Source: Prochlorococcus marinus str. MIT 9301
Lineage (GTDB): Bacteria; Cyanobacteriota; Cyanobacteriia; PCC-6307; Cyanobiaceae
Assembly (NCBI RefSeq): GCF_000015965.1
Contig: NC_009091.1
Location: forward strand, 310,001 to 374,000
Length of the DNA stretch: 64,000 nucleotides
Reading direction: 5' to 3'
Under the pieces are notes generated by a model, which did no database searches, was not told the origin of the DNA, and was given only the letters and a program-made list of their open reading frames with translations. How positions within the stretch are numbered: position 1 is the first letter of the stretch; every line of letters starts with the position of its first letter. The position numbers and the translations under genes were made by a program. Of this stretch, positions 10,064-23,446 are shown piece after piece.

Positions 10064-10546
10064 ATGTCTACGTTAAAAAAACCAGATTTATCTGATCCAA
10101 AATTAAGAGCAAAATTAGCGAAAGGTATGGGTCATAATTATTATGGTGAGCCAGCTTGGCCAAACGATTTACTATATATTTTTCCAGTTGTTATTCTAGG
10201 TACGATTGCTTGTGTAGTGGGATTAGCAGTTCTTGACCCTGCAATGCTAGGAGATAAAGCAAACCCATTCGCCACCCCTTTAGAAATACTCCCCGAATGG
10301 TATCTTTACCCAGTTTTCCAAATACTAAGGGTAGTCCCTAACAAACTTTTGGGTATTGCACTGCAAACCTTAATCCCACTTGGATTGATGATTTTACCCT
10401 TTATCGAAAACGTTAATAAATTTTCTAATCCATTCAGAAGACCAATAGCAATGTCCGTTTTCTTGTTCGGAACTTTTTTAACTATATACCTTGGTATTGG
10501 AGCATGTTTGCCAATTGATAAATCACTGACACTAGGATTATTTTAG
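10064..10546 (+). CDS. petD: Cytochrome b6f subunit IV
   Basis: 160 residues, three membrane spans, the standard size. The start [41 protein letters not shown]-type region and the Qo-site [13 protein letters not shown] motif are present. With PetB it forms the quinol-oxidising core of b6f. It converges with the invertase gene, with only 2 bases between the stops. Confidence 0.98.
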
Positions 10547-10548
10547 GC

Positions 10549-11988
10549 TTAAATCTTAAACATATCCAGATCGTTATAATCATTCCTTAAAAAATGATTC
10601 ATTAATAAAAATCCAACTATTGTCCAGGTTTGATAAGTTCTTGATTGTTGTCCAACCCAAGTTCCTGTAGGCCCATCAAAATATTCTGCCCATTCTTGCT
10701 TAGGCAATTGATTAAGTTGACACCAGTAGGATTCTTCTATTAAAGATTTCATCTCTTCCATGAGAATCACATCATCAGAACCGTAATTTTTTTGATGCAA
10801 TAGAACGGCTGCACCAAAAAACCAAAGTAAACTTGGCCAATGACCACCATTATGGTAACTCCAAGGCCAATTCTTTGGATCCGATCCGGTTTTATTTTGC
10901 CATTCTTCAACATCCATATGAGGATGACAAATTCTCATGGGCATTTGAGCCATCAAATGCTGTCTGTTATGCAAAACTAATCTAAATAAAGCTCTTTGTT
11001 CCTCGGGAGGCAGTACTCCGAACATACATGCTAGAGAATTACCTAAACTGTAAAATCGAAAGTCAGGTCTTCCTGTCCTAATATTTCCTATTAAGTAGCC
11101 ACCTCTATTCTCTAACCAATCTTGTAGCCATGATGGAACTACTTGAGGTTGAACGTTAAATTCATTGAAGTGTTGATCATCTCCATACTGCTCAGTTGGC
11201 CTTCTTCTTAAAATTTGCATTGTTTGGCTGGTAACCCAATAATGCTTTAAAAGAAAACCTCCTAAATCTTTAACCCATTGATTTGTGAGAATTAGTCTTT
11301 GGTCTAAAAGTCTACTGACATGATCTGCTCTACTTAATTCCATAAGGTTTATGCAACTTTTTAAACATCCATGAAGTAAAACTTCAACTTCTAAAGGTGC
11401 CCCCCATACATCCATAGGTCTATCGATCATAAATGCGCAATCTGGAACAAAAAGTACTGGAGTACCCTCAAATGTTGGATGTAGAACTAGATCTAGTAGA
11501 AGTTGAATACCTCTTTGAACACTTTGACTTTTTCCGAAGGCATAATCGCCGCTTTTATTGACATAATACCAACATAAAATGGGCCACCATAAACTTGCAT
11601 CTGCTGAAGTAATCCTCCCGATTGACCTTTGACCATAGTCTCCAATGAGCTTTCCATTTTCTTCAACGAAACTAGTAGGAAATACACCACGTGTTTGATA
11701 ATTAGTGCTTTGTAACTCTAGACATAAACTGAGGAATTTTTTGACAATTTCATAACGCTTTTGTGTAATGAGATAAATCATTACAGGAACATTATCTCTT
11801 AAAAATATTTCTCCATAATTTAACTTTTTATTTTTTGTTGGGTGTTCCAGTGCAGCAACACTTCCCACTAACTCACCTGATATTTCAACTAAAGTCTTTT
11901 CGAAGTGTTTTTTTGCATTTGTTACAATTTTCTCCTCATCAGAACTTGGTCTTACTCTTAAATTTTTTTGACTAAATCTCTCTGCCAT
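10549..11988 (-). CDS. Alkaline/neutral invertase, glycoside hydrolase family 100
   Basis: Cytosolic sucrose hydrolase of 479 residues. The all-alpha GH100 fold is recognisable from FLRDNVPVMIYLI, TSFVEENGKLIGDYGQRSIGRITSADASLWWPIL (acid/base and substrate region, split here), FVPDCAFMIDRPMDVWGAPLE and WPWSYHNGGHWPSLLWFF. The enzyme would split sucrose to glucose and fructose. That fits sucrose being a carbon reserve or compatible solute in marine picocyanobacteria. It converges with petD and has the rRNA operon upstream on the other strand. Confidence 0.9.
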   Translation of the reverse strand: MAERFSQKNLRVRPSSDEEKIVTNAKKHFEKTLVEISGELVGSVAALEHPTKNKKLNYGEIFLRDNVPVMIYLITQKRYEIVKKFLSLCLELQSTNYQTRGVFPTSFVEENGKLIGDYGQRSIGRITSADASLWWPILCWYYVNKSGDYAFGKSQSVQRGIQLLLDLVLHPTFEGTPVLFVPDCAFMIDRPMDVWGAPLEVEVLLHGCLKSCINLMELSRADHVSRLLDQRLILTNQWVKDLGGFLLKHYWVTSQTMQILRRRPTEQYGDDQHFNEFNVQPQVVPSWLQDWLENRGGYLIGNIRTGRPDFRFYSLGNSLACMFGVLPPEEQRALFRLVLHNRQHLMAQMPMRICHPHMDVEEWQNKTGSDPKNWPWSYHNGGHWPSLLWFFGAAVLLHQKNYGSDDVILMEEMKSLIEESYWCQLNQLPKQEWAEYFDGPTGTWVGQQSRTYQTWTIVGFLLMNHFLRNDYNDLDMFKI

Positions 11989-12589
11989 TTCATTTATATC
12001 CCTTTATTTAAGCCTAGTTGTTTAAGGAGACTTTGAACAAATAAAAAATTAATAAAAAATTTTTGTATAAAAGGTTGCACAATTACAGTGGGATGGTTTA
12101 GTATTTTCTTCTGGGCAAAAATATTGTTTTTGCATTATTCAAGCAACTACCTTAAATCTGATTTTTGGTAAATGAGTGAGTTTTTTGAAAATTTGATTTC
12201 GATCATTATTTTCAGCCAGAAGAAGGGTTTATCCTTCTAAATGAGTTATACACTTGTTGTTTAACTCTGCACCTAGAAAATTTAAAAACTTAGGAACTGA
12301 TGCTTTTATTGCGTCAAAGATAACTAAATTTGTTTTAGTTGTCTCAAGATGTATATGCAATAAAGGTGTGAGGTCCCGTCAAGAATATATTTAAATGTCA
12401 TCAATTGCTAACTTTTGGCTTTGATGCAAACGGATCTGAGATCTTGGAAAGTCACTTTAGAAATATTTTTAATGTGCACTCAATGTAATCCTTAGAATTT
12501 AAGGAGGCTGAATCTGAATATAAAAAAGAAGTTTTTATTTGGATAAAGCAATTCAATTTGAGTAGATTTATCTACAAAAGGATTTGAAC

Positions 12590-12590
<1 letters not shown>
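11989..12590 (+). promoter_or_regulatory. rRNA operon upstream and leader region, no protein gene seen
   Basis: About 600 bases without a supportable ORF separate the invertase start from 16S rRNA. Two clean inverted repeats stand out: AGAAGG/CCTTCT at 12221-12238 and a 10-bp GATAACTAAA/TTTAGTTGTC stem at 12319-12343. The region should hold the invertase promoter (minus) and the rrn promoter, leader and processing stem (plus). I cannot place the promoter boxes with confidence. Confidence 0.5.
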
Positions 12591-14074
<1,484 letters not shown>

Positions 14075-14199
14075 CAGGGAGACAACAAAATGTTTAATAT
14101 TATTATTTTGTCACCTTAGGTCGATCGGTATCTCACGTTTTTAATTTATTAAGAATTTCATTTCCTAAGTTTTTCTAGGTCACACCCATTATTTTTCCT

Positions 14200-14273
<74 letters not shown>

Positions 14274-14285
14274 TATCTCTATGTT

Positions 14286-14358
14286 GGGGGTATAGCTCAG
14301 TTGGTAGAGCGCCTGCTTTGCAAGCAGGATGTCAGCGGTTCGAGTCCGCTTACCTCCA
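14286..14358 (+). tRNA. trnA: tRNA-Ala (anticodon TGC)
   Basis: 73-base cloverleaf 12 bases after tRNA-Ile: acceptor GGGGGTA/TACCTCC (one G-U pair) with discriminator A, D arm AGCTCAGTTGGTAGAGC, anticodon loop TTTGCAA giving TGC, T arm GGTTCGAGTCC. Ile-Ala in the spacer is the usual cyanobacterial arrangement. Confidence 0.97.
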
Positions 14359-14616
14359 CTGATTACCACCTCTTCCATAACCGGTAGAAAGGAAATGTTT
14401 TGAGTTGTGATCAAATTCTGAAAGAATCTAGCTTCCTAATGAAATCATTAAGATGCTGGACTCATTGAATTAATTTCATTGTTTTCAGAGAACCTTGACA
14501 ACTGCATAGATTATTTTTAAAGACAATAAGCATCTTTAATGATGCAGATTTATTATTTGTGCGAATGCATTAAATAACAATTCTATTAAGCTGATGCTTC
14601 AATTTTTGAAGTTATT

Positions 14617-17491
<2,875 letters not shown>

Positions 17492-17555
17492 AATAAACTT
17501 AATTTATTGTTTTTAATTTATAGAGTATTCTATGCAGTTTTCAAGGTTCACACTA

Positions 17556-17673
17556 TCCTGGTGTTCATGGCGATGTGGAACCACTCCGATCCATCTCGAA
17601 CTCGGTTGTGAAACGCTTCAGCGGCGAAAATATTTAGGGGGTAGCCCCTTGAGAAAATAGCTCAATGCCAGGT
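17556..17673 (+). rRNA. rrf: 5S ribosomal RNA
   Basis: About 118 bases, from TCCTGGTGTTCATGGCG to the matching 3' strand ATGCCAGG. The conserved CCGATCCATCTCGAACTCGG loop region is present. It ends the rrn operon, 60-odd bases after 23S, and is followed by a terminator. Confidence 0.95.
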
Positions 17674-17682
17674 AAAAATATT

Positions 17683-17720
17683 TAAAAGGGTTTACTCTTC
17701 TTGAGTAAGCCCTTTTTTAT
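17683..17720 (+). terminator. Rho-independent terminator of the rRNA operon
   Basis: Inverted repeat AAAGGGTTTACTC / GAGTAAGCCCTTT with a short TTCTT loop, followed by a T run. It lies 10 bases after 5S rRNA. Its distal arm touches the mutM stop codon, so the element may stop both converging transcripts. Confidence 0.9.
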
Positions 17721-18595
17721 TTTTGGCAATTAGGACACCAATGGGTACTTCTTCCAGTAATTTTTTGTCTCTCAATTAAATTTCCACATTTACGACATTC
17801 TCTTCCAGTTCTCCGATAGACATTTGTCTGCAAACCAAAATTCCCATTCTCTCCTTCCAAGTCCCTAAAATCGCTAAATGTCGTCCCGCCAGAACCTATA
17901 CTTTTTTTTAATACAATTACAATTGATTTTTTGAGCTTGATTAATTCATTCTTCTTTATTGTGCGAGCTTCCCTAAAAGGTGAGATGCCAGCAGAGTATA
18001 AACTTTCATCAGCATAAATATTACCTATGCCTGCAACTATTGTTTGATCTAATAAAATAGCTTTTATAGATTTTGTTCTTTTTGAAATAGCTTCCTTAAG
18101 ATAATTTGCATTAAAGTCTTTAGAAAATGGTTCTGGTCCTAATGAACCTAATCCTTTAATTACTTTGTTTATGGATAGGTCTTTATTAATCCACCACATT
18201 TGACCAAAACTTCTTACGTCAACGTACCTAAGCTCATTATTATTTTTATCAAAAAATCTTATTCTTGTATGTTTACAAGGATGAGTTGAGTTTTCAATAA
18301 ATTTGAAGTATCCAGTCATTCTTAGATGAACTACAAGAAATCCATTATTTTGTGAATTTTCTAGAGGAAATTCAGTATTCTCATTTTGAACTTCTTTTAA
18401 TTGAGCAATTAAATATTTTCCTCTTCTATCCCATTTATAAATAAGTGAGTTCTTAAGTCCTTTAATGAATTCTTCTTTGTTTGATGGGTATGCGACAGTT
18501 GAATCCCTACAAACTTCTACTTTTTTAATAATAAAATTATTAAGTTTTTGCTCTAAACCTCTGCGAACAGTTTCTACTTCAGGTAATTCAGGCAA
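17717..18595 (-). CDS. mutM: Formamidopyrimidine-DNA glycosylase
   Basis: MutM (Fpg) excises 8-oxoguanine and other oxidised purines and has AP-lyase activity. It is 292 residues long. The mature N-terminus [14 protein letters not shown] gives catalytic P2 and E3, LRMTGYF is near residue 92, and the C-terminal zinc finger CRKCGNL...WCPNCQK (C-x2-C...C-x2-C) is complete. It starts 4 bases after psaE on the same strand and its 3' end overlaps the rrn terminator. Confidence 0.96.
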   Translation of the reverse strand: MPELPEVETVRRGLEQKLNNFIIKKVEVCRDSTVAYPSNKEEFIKGLKNSLIYKWDRRGKYLIAQLKEVQNENTEFPLENSQNNGFLVVHLRMTGYFKFIENSTHPCKHTRIRFFDKNNNELRYVDVRSFGQMWWINKDLSINKVIKGLGSLGPEPFSKDFNANYLKEAISKRTKSIKAILLDQTIVAGIGNIYADESLYSAGISPFREARTIKKNELIKLKKSIVIVLKKSIGSGGTTFSDFRDLEGENGNFGLQTNVYRRTGRECRKCGNLIERQKITGRSTHWCPNCQK

Positions 18596-18599
18596 TTAT

Positions 18600-18809
18600 T
18601 TAAGCTTTCTCTAATTCACTTTCAGCGAAATTATTTGTATTTGCTCCACCGTCTGTTCCGCTTATTCCAGCGTAATTTACTTTATCGAATCTGACTACAC
18701 AGTTATATTTAATACCTGAGGTGTCAACTGAAGCAACTTTACCTATTTCATTGTACCAATATGATTCTGGTCTTTTTACTCTTACGAGATCACCTCTTGA
18801 AATTGCCAT
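18600..18809 (-). CDS. psaE: Photosystem I subunit IV
   Basis: A 69-residue stromal-side PSI protein with an SH3-like fold that helps ferredoxin docking and cyclic flow. The start [21 protein letters not shown] and the core [22 protein letters not shown] are typical. Length matches the family. The 4-base gap to mutM implies a shared message. Confidence 0.97.
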   Translation of the reverse strand: MAISRGDLVRVKRPESYWYNEIGKVASVDTSGIKYNCVVRFDKVNYAGISGTDGGANTNNFAESELEKA

Positions 18810-18889
18810 TACTATTAATTTAACTTTTTGTAGAATAGCTCATCATTAATATTCTTAGACAAATTATTCACACATATTAATTAAAAGTT

Positions 18890-19660
18890 TTAACAAAAAT
18901 CATTTATTAAATTATTTTCGAATTCTTCTTTAGCAGGCTTACTTCCCCTCCATTTTCTGCCAGGTATTCTTACATCTAATTCATTGGCATCACAATTGAT
19001 TGAAAGAATCAGTTTTTTATTTTCTTGATTTAGTACGTTTAAAACTTTTCTACCTTTTATATCTTTATATGATTTACTTTGAGTAATTATAGGACCATAA
19101 ATTTTTTTATCTGACTCAAGATATTCACTATTTTTTTTATTTTCGGTTGTTTTATAATTTTCTGAATTATTTGTGTTCTTTTTTATTATTATGAGCTTTT
19201 GACCAACCTTTATTGAATCAGGATTGTTGAGATTATTAAGCTCTATAAGATCTATTACTTTTAAATCATATTTGTTTGATATCTCAGTAAGATTTTCACC
19301 GATTTGAACAATATGATAATTATTTATTAAATCTGATTGTTTTGTAAGATTTTCAGTAGATTCGGAGATAATAAGATTTTGGCCAACAAAGATGTAATTT
19401 TCATCTTTTAAGTTATTCAATTTAATAATTAAATCTTTATTTATTGAATAGAATTTTGAAATACTTGATAATGTATCTCCACTTTTTACAACATGAATTT
19501 TTTTTATTTCATTTTCTTCTTCAGAAATTGATTCTTTTTTAGCAATATTCTCAATTTTATTTTTTGCTGAAAATATCTGGTCTTCTGATTTTATCAATGA
19601 GTGATTAAAAAAATTAATAAATATGGCAATAATTAAAAATGCAAATTTCATAAAACTCAC
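18890..19660 (-). CDS. LysM-domain envelope protein
   Basis: 256 residues with an N-terminal export signal (KFAFLIIAIFINFF) and two LysM peptidoglycan-binding repeats, at about 54-98 (HVVKSGDTLSSISKFY...VGQNLII) and about 116-160 (HIVQIGENLTEISNKY...VGQKLII). The C-terminal 95 residues are a lysine/asparagine-rich linker and a short conserved-looking end (RIPGRKWRGSKPAKEEF). No catalytic domain is visible, so it is probably a cell-wall binding protein. It precedes psaE by 80 bases. Confidence 0.82.
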   Translation of the reverse strand: MSFMKFAFLIIAIFINFFNHSLIKSEDQIFSAKNKIENIAKKESISEEENEIKKIHVVKSGDTLSSISKFYSINKDLIIKLNNLKDENYIFVGQNLIISESTENLTKQSDLINNYHIVQIGENLTEISNKYDLKVIDLIELNNLNNPDSIKVGQKLIIIKKNTNNSENYKTTENKKNSEYLESDKKIYGPIITQSKSYKDIKGRKVLNVLNQENKKLILSINCDANELDVRIPGRKWRGSKPAKEEFENNLINDFC

Positions 19661-19723
19661 TATTTATTTAAAGATAATCTTTAAATTTAAAATCGCTAGG
19701 TTTTTGAAAACAATTTAAGTAAT

Positions 19724-21115
19724 TTAAATCTGAAAAATAAACTTTAAAAATTTCTTTACTCTTTTGTAGGGAGGATACCGCAGATTTGAATCAAATAAAA
19801 AACCCTTAAAAGTAATAGATTTCTGATTTGAAAAATTTCGAAATCCCTCTTCTCCATGAAATTTACCAATACCACTTTGCCCAACCCCTCCAAACGGTAA
19901 ATTTGGAATAAGGACTGGTAACATTACATCATTTATACAAATTGTTCCTGAGCTAGTTACTTTTGAAATATGATTATGGATTTTTTTATTTCCTCCAAAT
20001 AAGTAGATTGCTAATGGTTTTGATGTTTGACTAATCTGTTTTAAAACTAATTCCCTATCATTGATTCCAATTACTGGAAGTAGTGAACTGAATAATTCTT
20101 TTTGCAAAATATCTGTTTCGTTTAATTTAGTTCTCAAGATTGTAGGAGATATTTTCAAATTTTTTTTACTAAAAGTCCCTCCGAATAAAATTCTTTTTTC
20201 TTTTTTATATTGTTTGAGAATTTCTACAGTTGAAGTAAATTGCTTTTTCTCTAATTTTGATAAGTTTTCGGAAATAATTGGATTATCTCCGTAAAAACTT
20301 ACTATGCATTTCTTTAATTTTTCTATAAAAATATTTTCAATTTCTTTATCTACAAAGATATGATTCGGAGCCATGCAGGATTGACCAGAATTAAAAAATT
20401 TGCCCCATACAATTCTTTTAGCAGCCACTTCTAAATTTGCATTCTTGAAGATAATTACAGGATTTGTTCCGCTTAACTCAAGAGTAAGTGGAGTTAAGTT
20501 TTTTGAAGCTAATTTCATTATAGATTTTCCAGTTTCAGTACTTCCTGTAAAAAAAATGTGGTCAAAATTTTGTTCAATTAATTTTATGGATTGCTTATAA
20601 TCACCTTCTACTGTCATGAGGACATCTTTACGAAAATATTTAATAGTAAGCCTTTTAATAAGTTTTGAGGTAGCAGGACATTTCTCTGATGGTTTTATAA
20701 CTGCAGTATTTCCTGCTGAGAAAATATTTACCAATGGCTTTAAAACATAAAGTAATGGATAATTATAAGGACCAAGAATTAAGACACACCCAAGAGGTTC
20801 ATAAATAACTTTGGAGGATGATGGAAATAGATAAAAAGGTGTATCAATCTTTTTTGGCCGCATCCAAGAATTGAGTTTCTTTTTTATGAGTGAAATTTCT
20901 TCTTTCACTAAAAGGATTTCTGAAAGCCCTTCGATTTCAGATTTACCTAGATCAACAAAAAGTGATTTTATTATCTCTTTTTTATTTTCATCCAGAAGTT
21001 TAGAAACTATATTGATATGTTTGATCCGCCATTTTATATCTTCAGTTTTACCAGTCAGAACTGTTTTTTTTAATTGATAAATGTCTTCTAAATGAAATTT
21101 ATCAGAAATTTTCAT
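19724..21115 (-). CDS. Aldehyde dehydrogenase, class 3 / fatty aldehyde type
   Basis: NAD(P)-dependent oxidation of aldehydes to acids. 463 residues, the shorter class 3-like length. Key parts: LGPYNYP at 114-120, KPSEKCP near 141, FTGSTETGKS at 189-198, general base E213 in LELSGTNP, and nucleophile C247 in NSGQSCMAP. The C-terminus is basic and hydrophobic (KRVKKFLKFIFQI), as in membrane-associated fatty aldehyde dehydrogenases. A role in removing lipid-derived aldehydes is inference. It lies 63 bases upstream of the LysM gene on the same strand. Confidence 0.88.
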   Translation of the reverse strand: MKISDKFHLEDIYQLKKTVLTGKTEDIKWRIKHINIVSKLLDENKKEIIKSLFVDLGKSEIEGLSEILLVKEEISLIKKKLNSWMRPKKIDTPFYLFPSSSKVIYEPLGCVLILGPYNYPLLYVLKPLVNIFSAGNTAVIKPSEKCPATSKLIKRLTIKYFRKDVLMTVEGDYKQSIKLIEQNFDHIFFTGSTETGKSIMKLASKNLTPLTLELSGTNPVIIFKNANLEVAAKRIVWGKFFNSGQSCMAPNHIFVDKEIENIFIEKLKKCIVSFYGDNPIISENLSKLEKKQFTSTVEILKQYKKEKRILFGGTFSKKNLKISPTILRTKLNETDILQKELFSSLLPVIGINDRELVLKQISQTSKPLAIYLFGGNKKIHNHISKVTSSGTICINDVMLPVLIPNLPFGGVGQSGIGKFHGEEGFRNFSNQKSITFKGFLFDSNLRYPPYKRVKKFLKFIFQI

Positions 21116-21272
21116 TTTATACCTTTGAATATTATTAAATATATCAGAGGATAAATTGTAAATAATTAAGGTTTTTAGCCAATTAAATCAAAGTGAATAT
21201 TTTATGAGAAAAAATCAAATTTATTAATATTGCCTTTTAAAAATTCAATTTTTTCTTGGTTAGTATATTTCT

Positions 21273-22163
21273 ATGAGGGAAAAATTTTCAATTAGATTGA
21301 TATCTAAAAACGAAATACCAGAAGTCACAAACTGGGCAAGATTAGAAGGATTTTCCCCTGGAATGGATGACGTAACAATCTATAGAAACACAGATAAACA
21401 AGGGATATGGGTAGCTTGTCTCGACAATAATCCTGTAGGTTCTATTGCGTGTATAAAATATAATTCCTCTTATGGTTTTATAGGCTTATTTATCGTTAAA
21501 AAAGAATTCCGAAATAATGGATATGGAGTGAGGTTATGGAAACATGCACTCGAATATTTGAAAAATGTTGATTGTATTGGTCTTGAGGCTGCCCCAGATA
21601 GATTGAATGATTACGCAAAGTGGGGGTTTAGAAAATCTTCTATTACAAATCGATGGAAATTAAATGGTTCTCAAGATTTGCCATCGAGAAATTTCTATAA
21701 AGATCAATTTCATTCTTTTAAAGTTGTCCCGAGTAATAAAATTTCCTCTGAAGCGGTCTTAATTTATGATGATCAAAGAGAACCTAGTCCCAGACCACAT
21801 TTTTTAAATGACTGGTTGAAAAATTCTCATGGTAATGTCAGTGCAATTGTCGATAATAATGGAATGTGCCATGGATTTGGCAGAATAAGACCTTGTGTAT
21901 TGGAGAATAATGAGCAAGGCTGGAGAATAGGACCTCTTTTAGCGGATACTCCACCACTTGCTGAATTGTTAATAAGGGAGTTGGTTGGTGATTTAGATGC
22001 CCAAATTTTATTGGATTGCTCTAATCTAAATCCGTATGCAAATTATCTTTTATCAAGTTTGGGATTTGAGGAAATATCAAAAACTTACAGAATGTATAAA
22101 GGCATTCAACCTCCCTGCCCGATGAATCAAGTATACGGACTTGCCTGTTTGGAACTGGGTTAA
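21273..22163 (+). CDS. GNAT acetyltransferase, apparent tandem domains
   Basis: 296 residues. The first half (about 5-125) has a GNAT core with GLFIVKKEFRNNGYGVRLWKHAL, the acetyl-CoA loop. The second half (about 150-290) contains RIGPLLADTPPLAELLIRELV, which resembles the second domain of two-domain GNAT proteins. The acceptor is not identifiable. It stands alone on the plus strand, 157 bases from the aldehyde dehydrogenase start. Confidence 0.82.
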   Translation: MREKFSIRLISKNEIPEVTNWARLEGFSPGMDDVTIYRNTDKQGIWVACLDNNPVGSIACIKYNSSYGFIGLFIVKKEFRNNGYGVRLWKHALEYLKNVDCIGLEAAPDRLNDYAKWGFRKSSITNRWKLNGSQDLPSRNFYKDQFHSFKVVPSNKISSEAVLIYDDQREPSPRPHFLNDWLKNSHGNVSAIVDNNGMCHGFGRIRPCVLENNEQGWRIGPLLADTPPLAELLIRELVGDLDAQILLDCSNLNPYANYLLSSLGFEEISKTYRMYKGIQPPCPMNQVYGLACLELG

Positions 22164-22234
22164 TTCCATTAAAGCGAGCATTTTGCCCTTTGTTTTTGTA
22201 ATACTGGAGAAAGTTTGCTTGATTATCCATAAGC

Positions 22235-22483
22235 TTAACTTTCAGAGGGTTTCAAAATTTTTTCTACAATATCAGCGTTGATTATAGTGATCTCTCCATT
22301 ATCAATATTGGCAACTTGAAACAAGGTCCATGAATTTGGATTTCTAGCTCCTCCAATACAGTCGATAACATGACCGACCCAGTAATTTTTATTCTTTTCA
22401 TTAGTATTTTCGCAATTTTCTTTTTTAATTGCGACATAATCACCAGGCTTAACGAAAAGAAACTCAGGAGTCGCTGAGCTCAT
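22235..22483 (-). CDS. DUF3104-family small protein
   Basis: 82 residues from the ATG at 22483 (MSSATPEFLFVKPGDYVAIK). An upstream in-frame start would add seven residues with no better support. The sequence KPGDYVAIKKE, NYWVGHVIDCIGGARNP and LFQVANIDNGEITIINAD matches what I know of DUF3104, a small family of marine picocyanobacteria. Function unknown; the fold may be SH3-like. Confidence 0.75.
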   Translation of the reverse strand: MSSATPEFLFVKPGDYVAIKKENCENTNEKNKNYWVGHVIDCIGGARNPNSWTLFQVANIDNGEITIINADIVEKILKPSES

Positions 22484-22580
22484 AATAAATAAATTATAGT
22501 ACATAAGTACTATAGTAAGTTATTAGCTTTGTTGCCGAGCTTTGAGTTATTTAGCAAACTAGGTTAAATTCAAAAATAAA

Positions 22581-22673
22581 ATGGAATCAACTGAAATTGC
22601 TATATTTTCAACATTATTGGGGTTAATTTTAGCTTTAACTGACGCTTATATAGAAAGAAATATTCCTGGATAA
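22581..22673 (+). CDS. 30-residue single-span protein, possibly PsaM-like
   Basis: The ORF reads MESTEIAIFSTLLGLILALT followed by DAYIERNIPG, one membrane helix with an acidic N-terminus. Size and placement of the helix resemble small photosystem subunits such as PsaM, but the usual PsaM C-terminus is not evident, so no symbol is given. It converges with the HLIP gene, 16 bases apart. Confidence 0.55.
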   Translation: MESTEIAIFSTLLGLILALTDAYIERNIPG

Positions 22674-22689
22674 TACTTCAAATACTTTT

Positions 22690-22845
22690 TTAAATCAAAT
22701 AAGATTTAAGCTGATCTAGTATGTCGGCACGGTTGGAAACCAATTTTGTAAAAACTAAATATATTAACCCTCCCATCGCGAGTCTTCCGTTGAATTTCTC
22801 TAACTGCTTAAGTTTCCTGAACAAATTACTTTTGCGGTTAAACAA
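22690..22845 (-). CDS. High-light inducible protein (HLIP), non-ATG start
   Basis: A minus-strand frame of 51 residues from a TTG at 22845, ending in SYLI. It contains LEKFNGRLAMGGLIYLVFTK, the single chlorophyll-binding ExxNGRxAMxG helix of HLIP/SCP proteins. E16, N19, R21 and G26 line up with the pigment-ligand positions. There is no in-frame ATG before the motif; a second TTG seven codons in is the other candidate start. HLIPs bind chlorophyll and carotenoid and protect photosystems under stress. The C-terminus after the helix (SNRADILDQLKSYLI) is longer and more polar than usual. Confidence 0.75.
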   Translation of the reverse strand: MFNRKSNLFRKLKQLEKFNGRLAMGGLIYLVFTKLVSNRADILDQLKSYLI

Positions 22846-22944
22846 AATTTAAAGGGTATTGGGAATAAAAAAGTATTGATTACTTCAAAATTAAAAAAAT
22901 TTTTAAAAAATTAATAGAAATATTATTTCAAGTAAGAATTAAAT

Positions 22945-23082
22945 TTAAAGCCAAGCTTCTTTCATCTCAAGATAAAGTCTCTCGCTCTCAGCAGAATTAA
23001 TTTTGCTGTCTGAATAGGATTGCTGCTGCTGCTGCTGCTGCTGCTGAGCTGAATTAGTATTAGAATCTTGGACTTGGCTCAT
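22945..23082 (-). CDS. Small polyglutamine-containing protein
   Basis: 45 residues starting MSQVQDSNTNSA, then nine consecutive glutamines encoded by eight CAG codons plus one CAA, then SYSDSKINSAESERLYLEMK and EAWL. The region after the tract is helix-prone and acidic. The frame is intact on both sides of the repeat. Not recognised; it could be a conserved small protein with a lineage-specific repeat. Confidence 0.6.
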   Translation of the reverse strand: MSQVQDSNTNSAQQQQQQQQQSYSDSKINSAESERLYLEMKEAWL

Positions 23083-23198
23083 TAGAGGGACTAAATATTT
23101 GTGTTTATTCTCTCATATTTAGAGCTTTTTTTGTCAACTTAAATTCTTAAATTTTATTTAAATTTTCTGTGTTTTTAATTTCCCTGTTTTGAGTGAAG

Positions 23199-23300
23199 TT
23201 ATTTCGCTACAGTAGTTTTGTTATACAGGAATTTAACTTCCCAATATACAATTCCTAGAAAGATAGCACTTGCAATAATAATTTCAGAAATGGCTAACAT
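23199..23300 (-). CDS. 33-residue single-span protein, unknown
   Basis: Reads MLAISEIIIASAIFLGIVYW then EVKFLYNKTTVAK: one helix followed by a basic tail, typical of tiny thylakoid-type membrane proteins. An ATG start and clean stop are present. No family recognised. Confidence 0.55.
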   Translation of the reverse strand: MLAISEIIIASAIFLGIVYWEVKFLYNKTTVAK

Positions 23301-23446
23301 TTTATCTCTCAATAACTAATTTAATTTTGGTATCAATTTACACAAAATGCAATAGGTACTAATTACATTTAAGATTTTAAAAAATCTGATTTAATAAAAT
23401 AACGCGTCGAAATAATATAAAATTTAAGTTAGATAAAATTCATTTT

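Noticed and set aside
22021-22230. 69-codon minus-strand ORF over the 3' end of the GNAT gene
   Set aside because: Most of it lies antisense to the GNAT C-terminus and it has no recognisable domain; composition suits a shadow frame.
22720-22760. TTGG-AAA-CCAA hairpin reminiscent of the GGAAA motif of small Yfr-type cyanobacterial RNAs
   Set aside because: It lies inside the HLIP frame on the other strand and only a short stem is seen; not enough to call an RNA.
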